A stretch of DNA of 24,785 nucleotides from Eubacteriaceae bacterium (GCA_003446375.1 DMAW01000014.1:1-24785), one strand, 5' to 3'. Positions 7,799 through 16,332 are shown, numbered from the stretch's first letter. The notes: generated by a model not told the origin, from the sequence alone. A program made the numbers and translations.

Positions 7799-9559
7799 AT
7801 GGTAGATTTAAAGGCAAAACCGTACAACTTAAAGGATGAGGACATAAAATGGGTAAAAGAGACAATTGCGTCCATGACTGATGAAGAAAAGATAGGGCAG
7901 CTATTTGTTAACATGGGTTCCAGCAGAGATGAAGATTACCTTAAGGAAATGGTAACTAAATATCACATAGGAGCAGTTAGATACAACCCTGGCAAAGCTG
8001 AAGAAGTATACGAACAGAATAGGATACTACAGGAGAACAGCAAGATTCCTCTGCTCATCGCTGCAAATACCGAGTCTGGAGGAAACGGAGCATGTACAGA
8101 CGGAACATACGTTGGAGTAGAGGTGAAGATCGCAGCAACAAACGATTCTAAATACGCCTACGAGCTGGGAAGAGTCTCTGGTGTGGAAGCATCGGCAATT
8201 GGCTGCAACTGGAGCTTTGCCCCAATCGTCGACATCAACAGAAACTGGAGAAACCCGATTATTTCGACTAGGACGTTTTGCGATGACCCGGATAAGACAT
8301 TAGAGCTTGCCCTTGAGTACATGAAGGGAATAAGGGAAAGCGGAATCGCCCCAGCTGCAAAGCATTTCCCCGGTGATGGAATAGACGAAAGGGATCAGCA
8401 CCTCTCCTTTAGCGTAAACTCCCTTCCAACAAAAGAATGGGATGAGACTTTCGGAAAAGTATACTCAGGGCTCTTTGAAGCAGGATTGCCTTCCATAATG
8501 GCAGGGCATATATCCCTTCCAAGCTATGTAAGACACTTCAATCCGGATGCTACCTTGCAGGAAGCTATGATGCCGGCGACTTTAAGCAAGTACATACTGA
8601 CCGACTTGTTAAGAGATAAAATGGGCTTTAACGGCCTTGTAGTAACAGATGCCAGCCACATGGTGGCCCTTACAGGAGCAATGAAGAGAAAAGACATGGT
8701 GCCGGCTGCAATAGCTGCAGGAAATGATCTATTCTTATTCTTTAATGATCCTGACGAAGATTTCAGATGGATGATGGAGGGGTATAAAAACGGAGTCATA
8801 ACTGAAGAGAGGCTAAACGAAGCATTGACAAGGATACTTGGTATCAAGGCATCACTTGGGCTTCACAAAAAAGACAAAAAAGAAATACTGCCTCCAAAAG
8901 AAGAAGCCATGGCAAGAATAGGTCTTGAAGAAAACAAAAAGCCGGCCATAGAGGTTGCTGACAAGGCGATAACTTTGGTTAAAAACAATCAGGATATATT
9001 CCCTATATCTGTTGAAAACCATAAAAGAGTGCTGCTGGTAGATGTAAAGGGCACCGAAGGAGGGTTTGGAAAGCTCATAGGATCAAGCGGCCCCAGTGCT
9101 CTAGAGATAATGAAGGGAATGCTCGAAGAAGAAGGCTTTGAAGTAACCATATGGGAATCACCCACAGAGAAGATAATGAAGCTTCCTGAAGAAGAGATGA
9201 AAAAGGCGATTGGGAAGGTTTATGCTCAAAAGAGACCTATATCAGATCTTACCGAAAACTATGACCTTGTAATAAACATAGCAAGCGTAAACCCTAATAC
9301 CGATCAAAGGATCCAGTGGCCTGCAAGCAAGGGGACTCCGGACATACCTTTTTATGTCAACGAGATTCCTACTATATTCGTATCGGTGCAATGTCCATTC
9401 CACCTGGCAGATGTTCCACAGGTTAAGACTTATATAAATGCCTATGACAACAAGGATTATACTATCAAAGCCCTTGTAGATAAGATGATGGGCAGAAGCA
9501 AGTTTGTGGGAGTAAGTCCTGTAGATGCATTCTGCGGGTTTGAAGATACGAGGGTTTAA
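7799..9559 (+). CDS. GH3 family glycosidase, NagZ-like beta-N-acetylhexosaminidase
   Basis: Cytoplasmic retaining glycosidase of 586 residues with a GH3 N-terminal barrel (about 20-350) and a C-terminal alpha/beta domain (about 385-575). The nucleophile is Asp284 in GLVVTDASHM. The loop at 188-201, KHFPGDGIDERDQH, has the spacing of the KHFPGHG-x4-DSH signature, where the final Asp-x-His dyad (Asp199, His201) supplies the acid/base in NagZ-type N-acetylglucosaminidases. This makes a GlcNAc-type substrate or phosphorolytic GlcNAcase activity more likely than beta-glucosidase. The C-terminal domain is larger than in the shortest NagZ proteins. GGGAGG lies 8 bases before the ATG, and the gene follows the GH2 gene by 27 bp. 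Confidence 0.88.
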   Translation: MVDLKAKPYNLKDEDIKWVKETIASMTDEEKIGQLFVNMGSSRDEDYLKEMVTKYHIGAVRYNPGKAEEVYEQNRILQENSKIPLLIAANTESGGNGACTDGTYVGVEVKIAATNDSKYAYELGRVSGVEASAIGCNWSFAPIVDINRNWRNPIISTRTFCDDPDKTLELALEYMKGIRESGIAPAAKHFPGDGIDERDQHLSFSVNSLPTKEWDETFGKVYSGLFEAGLPSIMAGHISLPSYVRHFNPDATLQEAMMPATLSKYILTDLLRDKMGFNGLVVTDASHMVALTGAMKRKDMVPAAIAAGNDLFLFFNDPDEDFRWMMEGYKNGVITEERLNEALTRILGIKASLGLHKKDKKEILPPKEEAMARIGLEENKKPAIEVADKAITLVKNNQDIFPISVENHKRVLLVDVKGTEGGFGKLIGSSGPSALEIMKGMLEEEGFEVTIWESPTEKIMKLPEEEMKKAIGKVYAQKRPISDLTENYDLVINIASVNPNTDQRIQWPASKGTPDIPFYVNEIPTIFVSVQCPFHLADVPQVKTYINAYDNKDYTIKALVDKMMGRSKFVGVSPVDAFCGFEDTRV

Positions 9560-9566
9560 TAATGAA

Positions 9567-9619
9567 AATCAAAAAAGCGAGGACTGCCTTATAATAGGTA
9601 ATCCTTGCTTTTTTTGATT
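9567..9619 (+). terminator. Terminator of the GH2/GH3 operon
   Basis: AATCAAAAAAGC pairs with GCTTTTTTTGATT across a stem that continues through G/A, AGGA/TCCT and an inner CCT/AGG pair, followed by T-rich sequence. It lies just after the GH3 stop codon. Its core (GCCTTA ... AGGTAATCCTT) recurs in the terminator at 16114-16153. Confidence 0.85.
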
Positions 9620-9667
9620 TTATCATATATGACCCCAAAGATGATTATAAAATCTATAGTTTCAAAT

Positions 9668-9724
9668 TTGTCACTTCAACATACAAAAGGTATACTTTTC
9701 ATTAATTGTTTTGAATTATATACT
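9668..9724 (+). promoter_or_regulatory. Tandem promoters for the PTS operon
   Basis: TTGTCA at 9668-9673 and TATACT at 9691-9696 have a 17-bp spacer. A second pair, TTTTCA at 9696-9701 and TATACT at 9719-9724, also has a 17-bp spacer. Both face the regulator gene at 9776. A perfect palindrome, TTACCGGTAA at 9752-9761, lies immediately before the ribosome binding site and could be an operator. Confidence 0.5.
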
Positions 9725-9775
9725 ATAGACACAAGATATCTTATGTTTTAATTACCGGTAAAAGAGGTGCTGATT

Positions 9776-11689
9776 TTGAGAGAAAGATTATTAGTAGAGA
9801 TATTGCTGGAGGATACTCAGCCTGTTGCGCGCGCAGATTTAGCTACAAAGATGAGTCTTTCTGAAAGCACGATTAGAGATTTGATTAAAGATGTTAGTCA
9901 AAATAGCGACAAGCATGGATTTAAGATTCAGTTGATCAAAGGCAAAGGCTATATCATTCAAGTAGAGGATAAAGCGCTGCTAGAGAGATATTTAGAGAAT
10001 GAAGAAAGTGTTGATGTCTATAATCAGGAACAAAGGCTGGAAGCGTTGATTTTTTATATCTTACAATCCAATAGGTATATAACTATAGGAGAGCTGATAG
10101 ATAGGATGCAACTAAGCAGATCGACAATTGTTCGGGATCTCAAGATTATAGAGAAAATTCTCTCTGAATCGAGGTTGAAGTTGATAAAAAAAGCTCACTA
10201 TGGACTGAAGGTCGTGGGGCAAGAGCAGGATTTTCGCAAAGCTTTTTCAAAGTATGTTTTGAACTCAACGCTTTACCTAGAACCTACAAAAAACTACAAA
10301 GAATTTTCGGAGCGTATAGAAAATAAGGAGCTTGAAGACATTCTTACACAAGCATTGAAGGAAAGTTGTTTGGAAATATCAGATGTTGCATTTGAAAACG
10401 TTCTTACGCATTTAAAGATACTACTGTATCGTGTTGAACAACGAAACTTTATAACGAAAGCTGATTTTACAAAGGACAAAGTTCCAAAGGTGTACATGGA
10501 TGTTGCAATGTTCATAAATAATTGGATAAAGAGGAAATTTGACATTTTATTGCCTGGTGAGGAACTTAGGTATTTGTCGACACACATCAGCGCTCGGACC
10601 AGTACTGCAATGCTTGATATAAAAGAAAGAGAGAAGTTGCGAAGAGAAATTAAAAATATCCTGCAAAAACTCGATCAAGAATTTCTGACTGATTTTGAAA
10701 ATGACAATGAATTGATTGAAGCATTGGTGATACATATGCACCCTTTGATAAAAAGATTATATTTTAATTTGCAGTTGGAAAATCCGTTGATCGAAGAGAT
10801 ATACATTAAATATACCAATGTGTTTGTAGTGTCTTATAGCTTTGCAGAGAACATTAAAGAAAAATATGGCTATTGCCTTACGAGAGATGAAATAGGCTAT
10901 ATAGCGCTACATTTTGCTACCCACTTTGAAAGAATTAATAATAAGTCTATAGAGCGAATAAAAAGGATTGTAGTAATATGTGCAACTGGAGGAGGAAGCG
11001 CCCATCTTATTAGATTAAAGCTTGAGAGCGTGTTCCCGAATGCGGTGGTTTTAACTACGTCGTCTGTAAATGCCGATCAATTTAAAACGGAGCTGCCTGA
11101 TATATTCTTAAGCACGATATTTATGGATAAAGAAATTTATGGTGTTCCCGTATTGCAGATCAAGCAGTTTTTGGATGAACGGGAGATTAGAAAGATTAAA
11201 GAAATTGCTGCCTTGCATATCTTGAAGAAGCCGGTAAAATCTAACCAGCTTCTACGAATTCAATCTCTGTTTTTTAAAGAGATATTTCAAAAAACAGATG
11301 AGACAAATTATTTGGAAATCATCAAAACTCAAGCGGATAAGATGATTGAACTAAATCTGGCAGAACAAGATTTTACTGATTTGGTATTGGAGAGGGAAAG
11401 TAAATTCACGACTATATACCAAAATGGGATTGCAGGTCCCCATCCGATGAAGCTTAATGCCAAGGAGGATGTGATTGGCGTTACTATTTTGAAAAATCCA
11501 ATCGAATGGAACGGGAAAATTGTGCGCATGATTTTTTTAATAAATGTAAAAAAAGGGCATTTGTTTATGCACAAAGAGATAAGTGCGTTGTTGTTGTATT
11601 TGATGGAAAATCAAGAAGCCAGAGACAGAATAATTAAAAGTGATTCTTTTGAAGAATTTTTAATGGAAATAGGCAGATGTTTAAACTAA
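9776..11689 (+). CDS. LicR/MtlR-type PTS-regulated transcriptional activator
   Basis: DNA-binding activator whose activity is set by PTS phosphorylation. In order (637 residues): HTH_11-type winged helix (about 1-60), a second HTH of the Mga type (75-140), PRD1 (185-285; His212, His270), PRD2 (295-395; His320, His322, His379, His383), an EIIB-like domain (398-485; Cys402 in ICATGGGSAH) and an EIIA-type domain (500-637; His556 in GIAGPHPM). All expected phospho-acceptors are present, so full control by HPr and EII is likely. I chose TTG at 9776 because GAGGTG ends 6 bases before it; the in-frame GTG at 9767 lies within that Shine-Dalgarno sequence. The gene is first in the operon and reads 12 bp ahead of EIIA. 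Since it carries DNA-binding domains, RNA antitermination is unlikely. Confidence 0.92.
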   Translation: MRERLLVEILLEDTQPVARADLATKMSLSESTIRDLIKDVSQNSDKHGFKIQLIKGKGYIIQVEDKALLERYLENEESVDVYNQEQRLEALIFYILQSNRYITIGELIDRMQLSRSTIVRDLKIIEKILSESRLKLIKKAHYGLKVVGQEQDFRKAFSKYVLNSTLYLEPTKNYKEFSERIENKELEDILTQALKESCLEISDVAFENVLTHLKILLYRVEQRNFITKADFTKDKVPKVYMDVAMFINNWIKRKFDILLPGEELRYLSTHISARTSTAMLDIKEREKLRREIKNILQKLDQEFLTDFENDNELIEALVIHMHPLIKRLYFNLQLENPLIEEIYIKYTNVFVVSYSFAENIKEKYGYCLTRDEIGYIALHFATHFERINNKSIERIKRIVVICATGGGSAHLIRLKLESVFPNAVVLTTSSVNADQFKTELPDIFLSTIFMDKEIYGVPVLQIKQFLDEREIRKIKEIAALHILKKPVKSNQLLRIQSLFFKEIFQKTDETNYLEIIKTQADKMIELNLAEQDFTDLVLERESKFTTIYQNGIAGPHPMKLNAKEDVIGVTILKNPIEWNGKIVRMIFLINVKKGHLFMHKEISALLLYLMENQEARDRIIKSDSFEEFLMEIGRCLN

Positions 11690-11701
11690 GGAGGATATAT
11701 T

Positions 11702-12073
11702 ATGCAGCAGGAAACAGTCAAAAAAATTCAAAATTATGAGCAGGCTATAATGGAGATTATCGTAAATGGGGGAGATGCGAGAAGCGCTTGCCTTAAAGCA
11801 ATCAGAAATGCTAGAAAAGGAGAGTTTGCAGAAGCAGAACAACTTATGATGCGTGCAGAAGAAAGTTTAAGCAAGGCACATGCAGTGCAGACGATGCTTA
11901 TTCAAGATGAGATACGAAGCAAAAAAAATGAGATTTCGCTTTTAATAATACATGCGCAAGATCACCTTATGAATGCAATGACAGTCAAAGACCTAGCTGT
12001 AGAGTTAATCGCAGAATCAAGGCTAAGATTGGATATAGAAGAAAGACTAAGGACGGTGTTGAAAAATGGCTAA
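11702..12073 (+). CDS. PTS lactose/cellobiose-family EIIA component
   Basis: Cytoplasmic phosphocarrier of 123 residues that accepts phosphate from HPr and passes it to EIIB. It is an all-helical protein of the usual family length. The signature IIHAQDHLMNAM is present: His84 is the phosphorylation site and Asp87 corresponds to the metal-binding aspartate in the trimer core. AGGAGG lies 7 bases before the ATG. It overlaps the EIIB gene by 8 bases, so the two are probably translated together. Confidence 0.95.
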   Translation: MQQETVKKIQNYEQAIMEIIVNGGDARSACLKAIRNARKGEFAEAEQLMMRAEESLSKAHAVQTMLIQDEIRSKKNEISLLIIHAQDHLMNAMTVKDLAVELIAESRLRLDIEERLRTVLKNG

Positions 12074-12371
12074 AAAAATTTTGTTGGTATGTGCAGGCGG
12101 ATTTTCAACTAGCATGCTTGTTGAAAAGATGAAAGAAGAAGCTGCAAGCAAAGGGTTAGAGATTATAATAGATGCTTGTGCTGAAAACGCTATTGAATCT
12201 AACCTGCCTGCAGATGTTATTATGTTGGGACCGCAAATGGGGCATGCGGAAGATGGAGTTAAGGTAAAGGTTGGGCCGCAGGTACCTGTAACTACAATCG
12301 ATATGATGGATTACGGAATGATGGATGGTGAAAAGGTACTTGATGCTGCAAAGAAGCTAATGGGCATTTGA
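12066..12371 (+). CDS. PTS lactose/cellobiose-family EIIB component
   Basis: Cytoplasmic phosphotransfer protein of 101 residues. The phospho-cysteine Cys9 sits in the P-loop-like CAGGFSTSML that follows the first beta strand (KKILLV), typical of cellobiose-type EIIB. Later ADVIMLGPQMGH and VPVTTIDMMDYGMMDG also match the family. It takes phosphate from EIIA (His84) and phosphorylates the sugar bound by EIIC. A short hairpin (TGGGT-ATAA-ACCCA, 12374-12387) lies just after the stop codon. Confidence 0.95.
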   Translation: MAKKILLVCAGGFSTSMLVEKMKEEAASKGLEIIIDACAENAIESNLPADVIMLGPQMGHAEDGVKVKVGPQVPVTTIDMMDYGMMDGEKVLDAAKKLMGI

Positions 12372-12432
12372 AATGGGTATAAACCCAAACTTAGCATAAA
12401 AATTTTATATAAAAATATATGGGGTGAAATGA

Positions 12433-13737
12433 ATGGATAAACAAAATTTTAGAATGAAGATTCAAAAGTTTTCAGGCAAAATACAAAGCAATAAGTTCTT
12501 GGGAAGTATATCAAATGGCTTGATGTTAACGATGAGTGTTTTGATTATTGGATCGATATTTACGCTTTTAGACAGTATCAATATAACAGCATATCAAGAG
12601 TTTTTGCAGAGTACAGGATTGAAAAGTATTTTAAGCATACCACCGTCGGTGACGGTGAGTTTAATTTCGCTATATGCGGTTGCTACGATATCGTACTCAC
12701 TAGCAGGAAAATACAACAAAGATGGACTTACAGCGGCATTAATATCTATGATGAGTTTTTTATTGTTGACGCCTATGGGACTTATGGAAGATGGAATGAG
12801 TACTGGAATAGGAACAAGATGGTTGGGGGCACCCGGATTTTTCGTTGCAGTTATCATAGCACTCTTGGTTTCAAGACTGTATGTGCTTATCGTAGACAAA
12901 GAGATTTATATTAAAATGCCCAAAGGTGTTCCGCCAACTGTTGAAAAATCATTTGCTTCAATAGTCCCAGGAATAATAATTGCTACAATTATGTTAGCCC
13001 TAAGAGGGATTTTTCAAACAACAGACTATGGTAACGTACACAGTTTCATTTACTCTATTTTGCAAGTGCCACTTACAAACTTAGGGGGCAGTTGGTGGGC
13101 TTTCTTAGCAACGACATTAATAGGCAGCCTTTTGTGGGGCATAGGTATCCATGGAACAATGATAGTTTATAGCGTGATGGCACCTATTTGGACTACACTA
13201 AGACTAGAAAACTTGTCAGCATATCAAGCAGGATTAGAGTTGCCACACTTAGCACCTGGAGGAGTTTTTCAAGCTACATATATTACTATAGGTGGTTCGG
13301 GAGCAACTATAGGTTTGGCGATAGCTATGTTGTATGCGACTTCTAAAAGATATAAAACTTTAGGGAAACTGGCTATTTTACCTAGTTTCTTAGGGATAAA
13401 CGAGCCAATTATGTTCGGATTTCCTGTAGTATTAAATCCAAGATTATTAATTCCTTTGATAGCAGTACCATTCATTAATGTTAGTTTGGCTCTAGGCTTA
13501 ACTGCTGTAGGTATATTGCCTAGATTGGCAGGTATAGGGTCTCCTTTGGGAACACCGATGTTTATTAATGGTTTTATTGAAGGTGGTTGGAGAGTAGCTG
13601 TTTTTCAAGTAATACTTGTTTTAATAAGCTTTGCAATCTACTACCCATTCTTTAAGAAAATTGATGTAGAAGCGTACAATGAAGAAATTAATGCTGAAAA
13701 TGCCAAAGAAAGTGAGAATGTAATTTTAGAAAACTAA
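12433..13737 (+). CDS. PTS lactose/cellobiose-family EIIC permease
   Basis: Membrane permease that moves and helps phosphorylate a beta-linked disaccharide or beta-glucoside. It has 434 residues and about 10 membrane segments. The conserved sugar-binding motifs are present: WGIGIHGTM with His240 and GINEPIMFG with Glu324, the residues that contact sugar in the ChbC-type fold. The start is the ATG at 12433, six bases after GGGGTG; an overlapping ATG at 12429 stops after three codons. The GH1 gene next to it suggests that the imported sugar is a 6-phospho-beta-glucoside such as cellobiose-6-phosphate or an aryl glucoside. Confidence 0.95.
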   Translation: MDKQNFRMKIQKFSGKIQSNKFLGSISNGLMLTMSVLIIGSIFTLLDSINITAYQEFLQSTGLKSILSIPPSVTVSLISLYAVATISYSLAGKYNKDGLTAALISMMSFLLLTPMGLMEDGMSTGIGTRWLGAPGFFVAVIIALLVSRLYVLIVDKEIYIKMPKGVPPTVEKSFASIVPGIIIATIMLALRGIFQTTDYGNVHSFIYSILQVPLTNLGGSWWAFLATTLIGSLLWGIGIHGTMIVYSVMAPIWTTLRLENLSAYQAGLELPHLAPGGVFQATYITIGGSGATIGLAIAMLYATSKRYKTLGKLAILPSFLGINEPIMFGFPVVLNPRLLIPLIAVPFINVSLALGLTAVGILPRLAGIGSPLGTPMFINGFIEGGWRVAVFQVILVLISFAIYYPFFKKIDVEAYNEEINAENAKESENVILEN

Positions 13738-13779
13738 TCATAATAAGAGATTGATTTAAAAAATTCATTTTAATAGGAG

Positions 13780-15207
13780 ATGGTTAAAATTAAAGGATTT
13801 TCAAAAGATTTTCTGTGGGGTGGCGCGCTAGCGGCAAATCAATGTGAAGGCGCTTACAATGAAGATGGGAAAGGGCTAAGTACAGCAGATGTCATGGTCT
13901 GTGGATCATTACAAGAAAGATTTAATATAGTACCTGAATTAAAAGAAGGTATTTATTATCCAAGTCATGAAGCTATAGATTTTTATCATAGATATAAAGA
14001 GGACGTTAAGTTGTTTGCAGAAATGGGATTTAAGGCGCTTAGAACAAGTATTGCATGGTCAAGAATTTTTCCAAATGGAGATGATGAAGCGCCAAATGAA
14101 AAGGGACTTCAATTCTATGATGATTTATTTGATGAACTGCTAAGATATGGAATACAGCCGGTTATAACTTTGTCGCATTACGAGATGCCCCTTAATCTTT
14201 TACATGAGTATGGTGCGTGGGCTAATAGGAAACTGATAGGTTTTTTTGAAAGATATGCAAGAGTAGTTTTTGAAAGATATAAAGATAAGGTTAAATATTG
14301 GATGACTTTCAATGAAATTAATGTAATCAAAATGTTGCCATATTTAGGCGCTGGAATGTTATTGAAAAGACAAGATCCAGATTTTTTGCCACAGATGTTT
14401 CAGGCAGCTCATCATCAGTTTGTTGCCAGCAGCCTAGCGGTTAAAGCATGCCACGAGATTATACCAGATGCACAAATAGGAATGATGCTAGGCGGCGTGC
14501 CTTCATATCATAAGACGTGCAATCCACAAGACGTATGGTATAACATTGAAGCTGAAAGAAAAGGGATATATTTTTTCACAGATGTAATGATGAGAGGCTA
14601 TTATCCAAATTATGCAAAAAGATGGTTTAAAGAAAATAATATTAATTTAAATATGGAAAAAGATGATTTGGAAATTTTGAAAAAGCACCCTGCGGATTAT
14701 TTAGCTTTAAGCTATTATATGTCACTGGTAACCACTGCAGAGATAAAAGATGATAAACTTAGAGGAAATCTTTCCTTAGGAGAAGCTAATCCATATTTAG
14801 AATCTAGCGAATGGGGTTGGCAGATAGATCCTACTGGTTTAAGAATTCATCTTAATAATTTATATGATAGATATCAAAAACCCTTATTTGTAGTAGAGAA
14901 TGGATTGGGTGCTGAAGATAAGGTGCAAGAGGATGGAACCATAAATGATACCTACAGAATAGAGTATCTGCGAAAACACATAGAGGCAATGAAAGAAGCA
15001 GTTAAGGATGGTGTAGAGCTAATGGGATATACCCCTTGGGGCTGTATTGACCTGGTAAGCTGTTCGACCGGTGAAATGAAAAAGAGATATGGCTTCATTT
15101 ATGTTGACAAAGACAATCAAGGAAAAGGCACATTAGACCGATTAAAGAAAAATAGCTTTTACTGGTACAAAAAAGTCATACAATCAAATGGCGAAAATCT
15201 AGAATAA
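13780..15207 (+). CDS. GH1 6-phospho-beta-glucosidase
   Basis: Cytoplasmic enzyme of 475 residues that hydrolyses the phosphorylated product of the PTS. GH1 hallmarks: DFLWGGALAANQCEGAY at the N-terminus, acid/base Glu179 in MTFNEIN, and nucleophile Glu373 in LFVVENGLG. The segment DLVSCSTGEMKKRYGFIYVD contains the Ser-x-x-Lys-x-Tyr phosphate-binding pattern of 6-phospho-glycosidases. The ATG at 13780 directly abuts the AGGAG ribosome binding site with no spacer, which is unusual; no better ATG, GTG or TTG start precedes the conserved region. It follows EIIC by 42 bp. Confidence 0.95.
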   Translation: MVKIKGFSKDFLWGGALAANQCEGAYNEDGKGLSTADVMVCGSLQERFNIVPELKEGIYYPSHEAIDFYHRYKEDVKLFAEMGFKALRTSIAWSRIFPNGDDEAPNEKGLQFYDDLFDELLRYGIQPVITLSHYEMPLNLLHEYGAWANRKLIGFFERYARVVFERYKDKVKYWMTFNEINVIKMLPYLGAGMLLKRQDPDFLPQMFQAAHHQFVASSLAVKACHEIIPDAQIGMMLGGVPSYHKTCNPQDVWYNIEAERKGIYFFTDVMMRGYYPNYAKRWFKENNINLNMEKDDLEILKKHPADYLALSYYMSLVTTAEIKDDKLRGNLSLGEANPYLESSEWGWQIDPTGLRIHLNNLYDRYQKPLFVVENGLGAEDKVQEDGTINDTYRIEYLRKHIEAMKEAVKDGVELMGYTPWGCIDLVSCSTGEMKKRYGFIYVDKDNQGKGTLDRLKKNSFYWYKKVIQSNGENLE

Positions 15208-15223
15208 TAAAAAGAGATAAAAA

Positions 15224-15259
15224 TTGGGCTTTGCTTTATATCAATTGGGCAAAGCCCAA
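15224..15259 (-). terminator. Intercistronic hairpin, terminator-like on the minus strand
   Basis: TTGGGCTTTGC at 15224-15234 pairs perfectly with GCAAAGCCCAA at 15249-15259 around a 14-base loop. On the plus strand no T run follows, so it would not end the operon transcript; it could block 3' decay of the GH1 message. On the minus strand the stem is followed by TTTTTATCTCTTTTT, a canonical terminator tail, although no minus-strand gene is nearby. Confidence 0.65.
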
Positions 15260-15290
15260 ATTGACGGGAGTGATTATTATAGGATATAAG

Positions 15291-16100
15291 ATGGTTTGTA
15301 TCGACTTGGATGGGACGCTTTTGGATGATAAAAGAAATATTAGTGAAATAAATAAAGAAGCAATAAGAAAAGCAACGAATAATGATATAAAGGTTATTAT
15401 CAGTACAGGAAGAATTTTTAGCAATGCTGTCGAGTACGCAGAATTATTAGGATTAAACACACCAATAATATCATCAAGCGGAGCTGTGATAGGGGATTTG
15501 CACTTTGGAGAGTTTGGTTGCAGAAACATCATAGACTATGATTCTTGTAGATATATTCTAGAAGTATCTTTAAATAGCGATTCGAAGATTAGCTTTAGTT
15601 CACTTGATACAATATATACTAATGATTTTGAGATGAAGGTTTTGTTGGATATCGTAAAAATGAAAGATGACACATTTAGGAATACAAAAATTAGTTATAT
15701 TCAAAAATATTCTCAATGGGATGAAGTATTTAAAAGTGGTACTGTAAAATCAGATATCAGATTTAAAAAAGTTGCAGATGTGATTAAGATTAAAAATGAA
15801 ATGGCAAAAAGATTCGAGGTAGTAAACTTTACAGCAACAAATCTAGAAATCACAAATCAAGGAGTATCTAAAGGAAAGGCTATTGAAATATTGGCAAAAC
15901 ATTTTGGTGTATCACCAAATGAAATTATTGCAATTGGAGACAGCGAGAACGACCTGTCAATGATAAAGTATGCTGGCATGGGAATAGCTATGGGTAATGC
16001 CGGAAAAATCGTTATTGATAATTCAGATTTCACAACAGAAACCAATAATAATAATGGAGTTGCGAAGGCAATCAATAAATTTGTATTTAATAGAATATGA
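15291..16100 (+). CDS. HAD superfamily Cof-type sugar phosphatase
   Basis: Magnesium-dependent phosphatase of the Cof/HAD-IIB group, 269 residues, probably removing phosphate from accumulated sugar phosphates. Motif I is IDLDGTLL with nucleophile Asp5 and Asp7; motif II is ISTGR; the lysine of motif III lies in GVSKGKAIE; motif IV is IGDSENDLSM (Asp217, Asp221). I chose the ATG at 15291, 6 bases after AGGA; it leaves the N-terminus about three residues shorter than usual. The frame stays open upstream to a TTG at 15231, and a GGGAG at 15266 hints at a rare non-ATG start. It is the last gene of the PTS operon. Confidence 0.9.
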   Translation: MVCIDLDGTLLDDKRNISEINKEAIRKATNNDIKVIISTGRIFSNAVEYAELLGLNTPIISSSGAVIGDLHFGEFGCRNIIDYDSCRYILEVSLNSDSKISFSSLDTIYTNDFEMKVLLDIVKMKDDTFRNTKISYIQKYSQWDEVFKSGTVKSDIRFKKVADVIKIKNEMAKRFEVVNFTATNLEITNQGVSKGKAIEILAKHFGVSPNEIIAIGDSENDLSMIKYAGMGIAMGNAGKIVIDNSDFTTETNNNNGVAKAINKFVFNRI

Positions 16101-16113
16101 ATAATCGTACTTT

Positions 16114-16153
16114 AAAAATAAGGATCGCCTTAAAAAAGGTAATCCTTATTTTT
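16114..16153 (+). terminator. Terminator of the PTS operon
   Basis: AAAAATAAGGAT (16114-16125) pairs perfectly with ATCCTTATTTTT (16142-16153), with an inner CCTT/AAGG stem. It follows the HAD gene by 13 bp. The loop-proximal core is shared with the terminator at 9567-9619. Confidence 0.85.
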
Positions 16154-16172
16154 AGTTTGTGAATTTGATTAA

Positions 16173-16227
16173 ACCATAAGATATAATGCTTTGTTGCGCA
16201 AAATATTACTTACTTCAACAATATAAT
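16173..16227 (+). promoter_or_regulatory. Promoter and candidate operator of the second GH2 gene
   Basis: A perfect TATAAT at 16222-16227 is the best promoter box before the GH2 gene; no good -35 sits 17 bp upstream. ACCATAAGATAT at 16173-16184 matches 11 of 12 bases of the element at 5353-5364, and the adjoining 16185-16204 matches 15 of 20 bases of 5381-5400. The leader of about 100 bases also holds GAAAACGATTGTT, only a partial cre match, and a small AGTTTT/AAAACT hairpin. Confidence 0.45.
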
Positions 16228-16332
16228 GAAGGAGAGGATGTTCTGGAATAGATAAAATAAGTGTAGCAAAGAAAACGATTGTTATAGCAAAAGTTTTCAA
16301 TAAAACTAAAAAATTTATGGAAGGAGCAATTT

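Noticed and set aside
9620..9775. RAT-type antiterminator sequence before the PTS operon
   Set aside because: No RAT-like sequence or overlapping terminator was found before the operon, and the regulator has DNA-binding rather than RNA-binding N-terminal domains.
16228..16255. Five-codon leader peptide (ATG TTC TGG AAT AGA TAA) after GAAGGAGAGG
   Set aside because: The best -10 box ends at 16227, so transcription would start inside its ribosome binding site; too short and unsupported.
16270..16284. cre-like site GAAAACGATTGTT before the second GH2 gene
   Set aside because: It fails fixed positions of the cre consensus at both ends (AG for TG, T for C).
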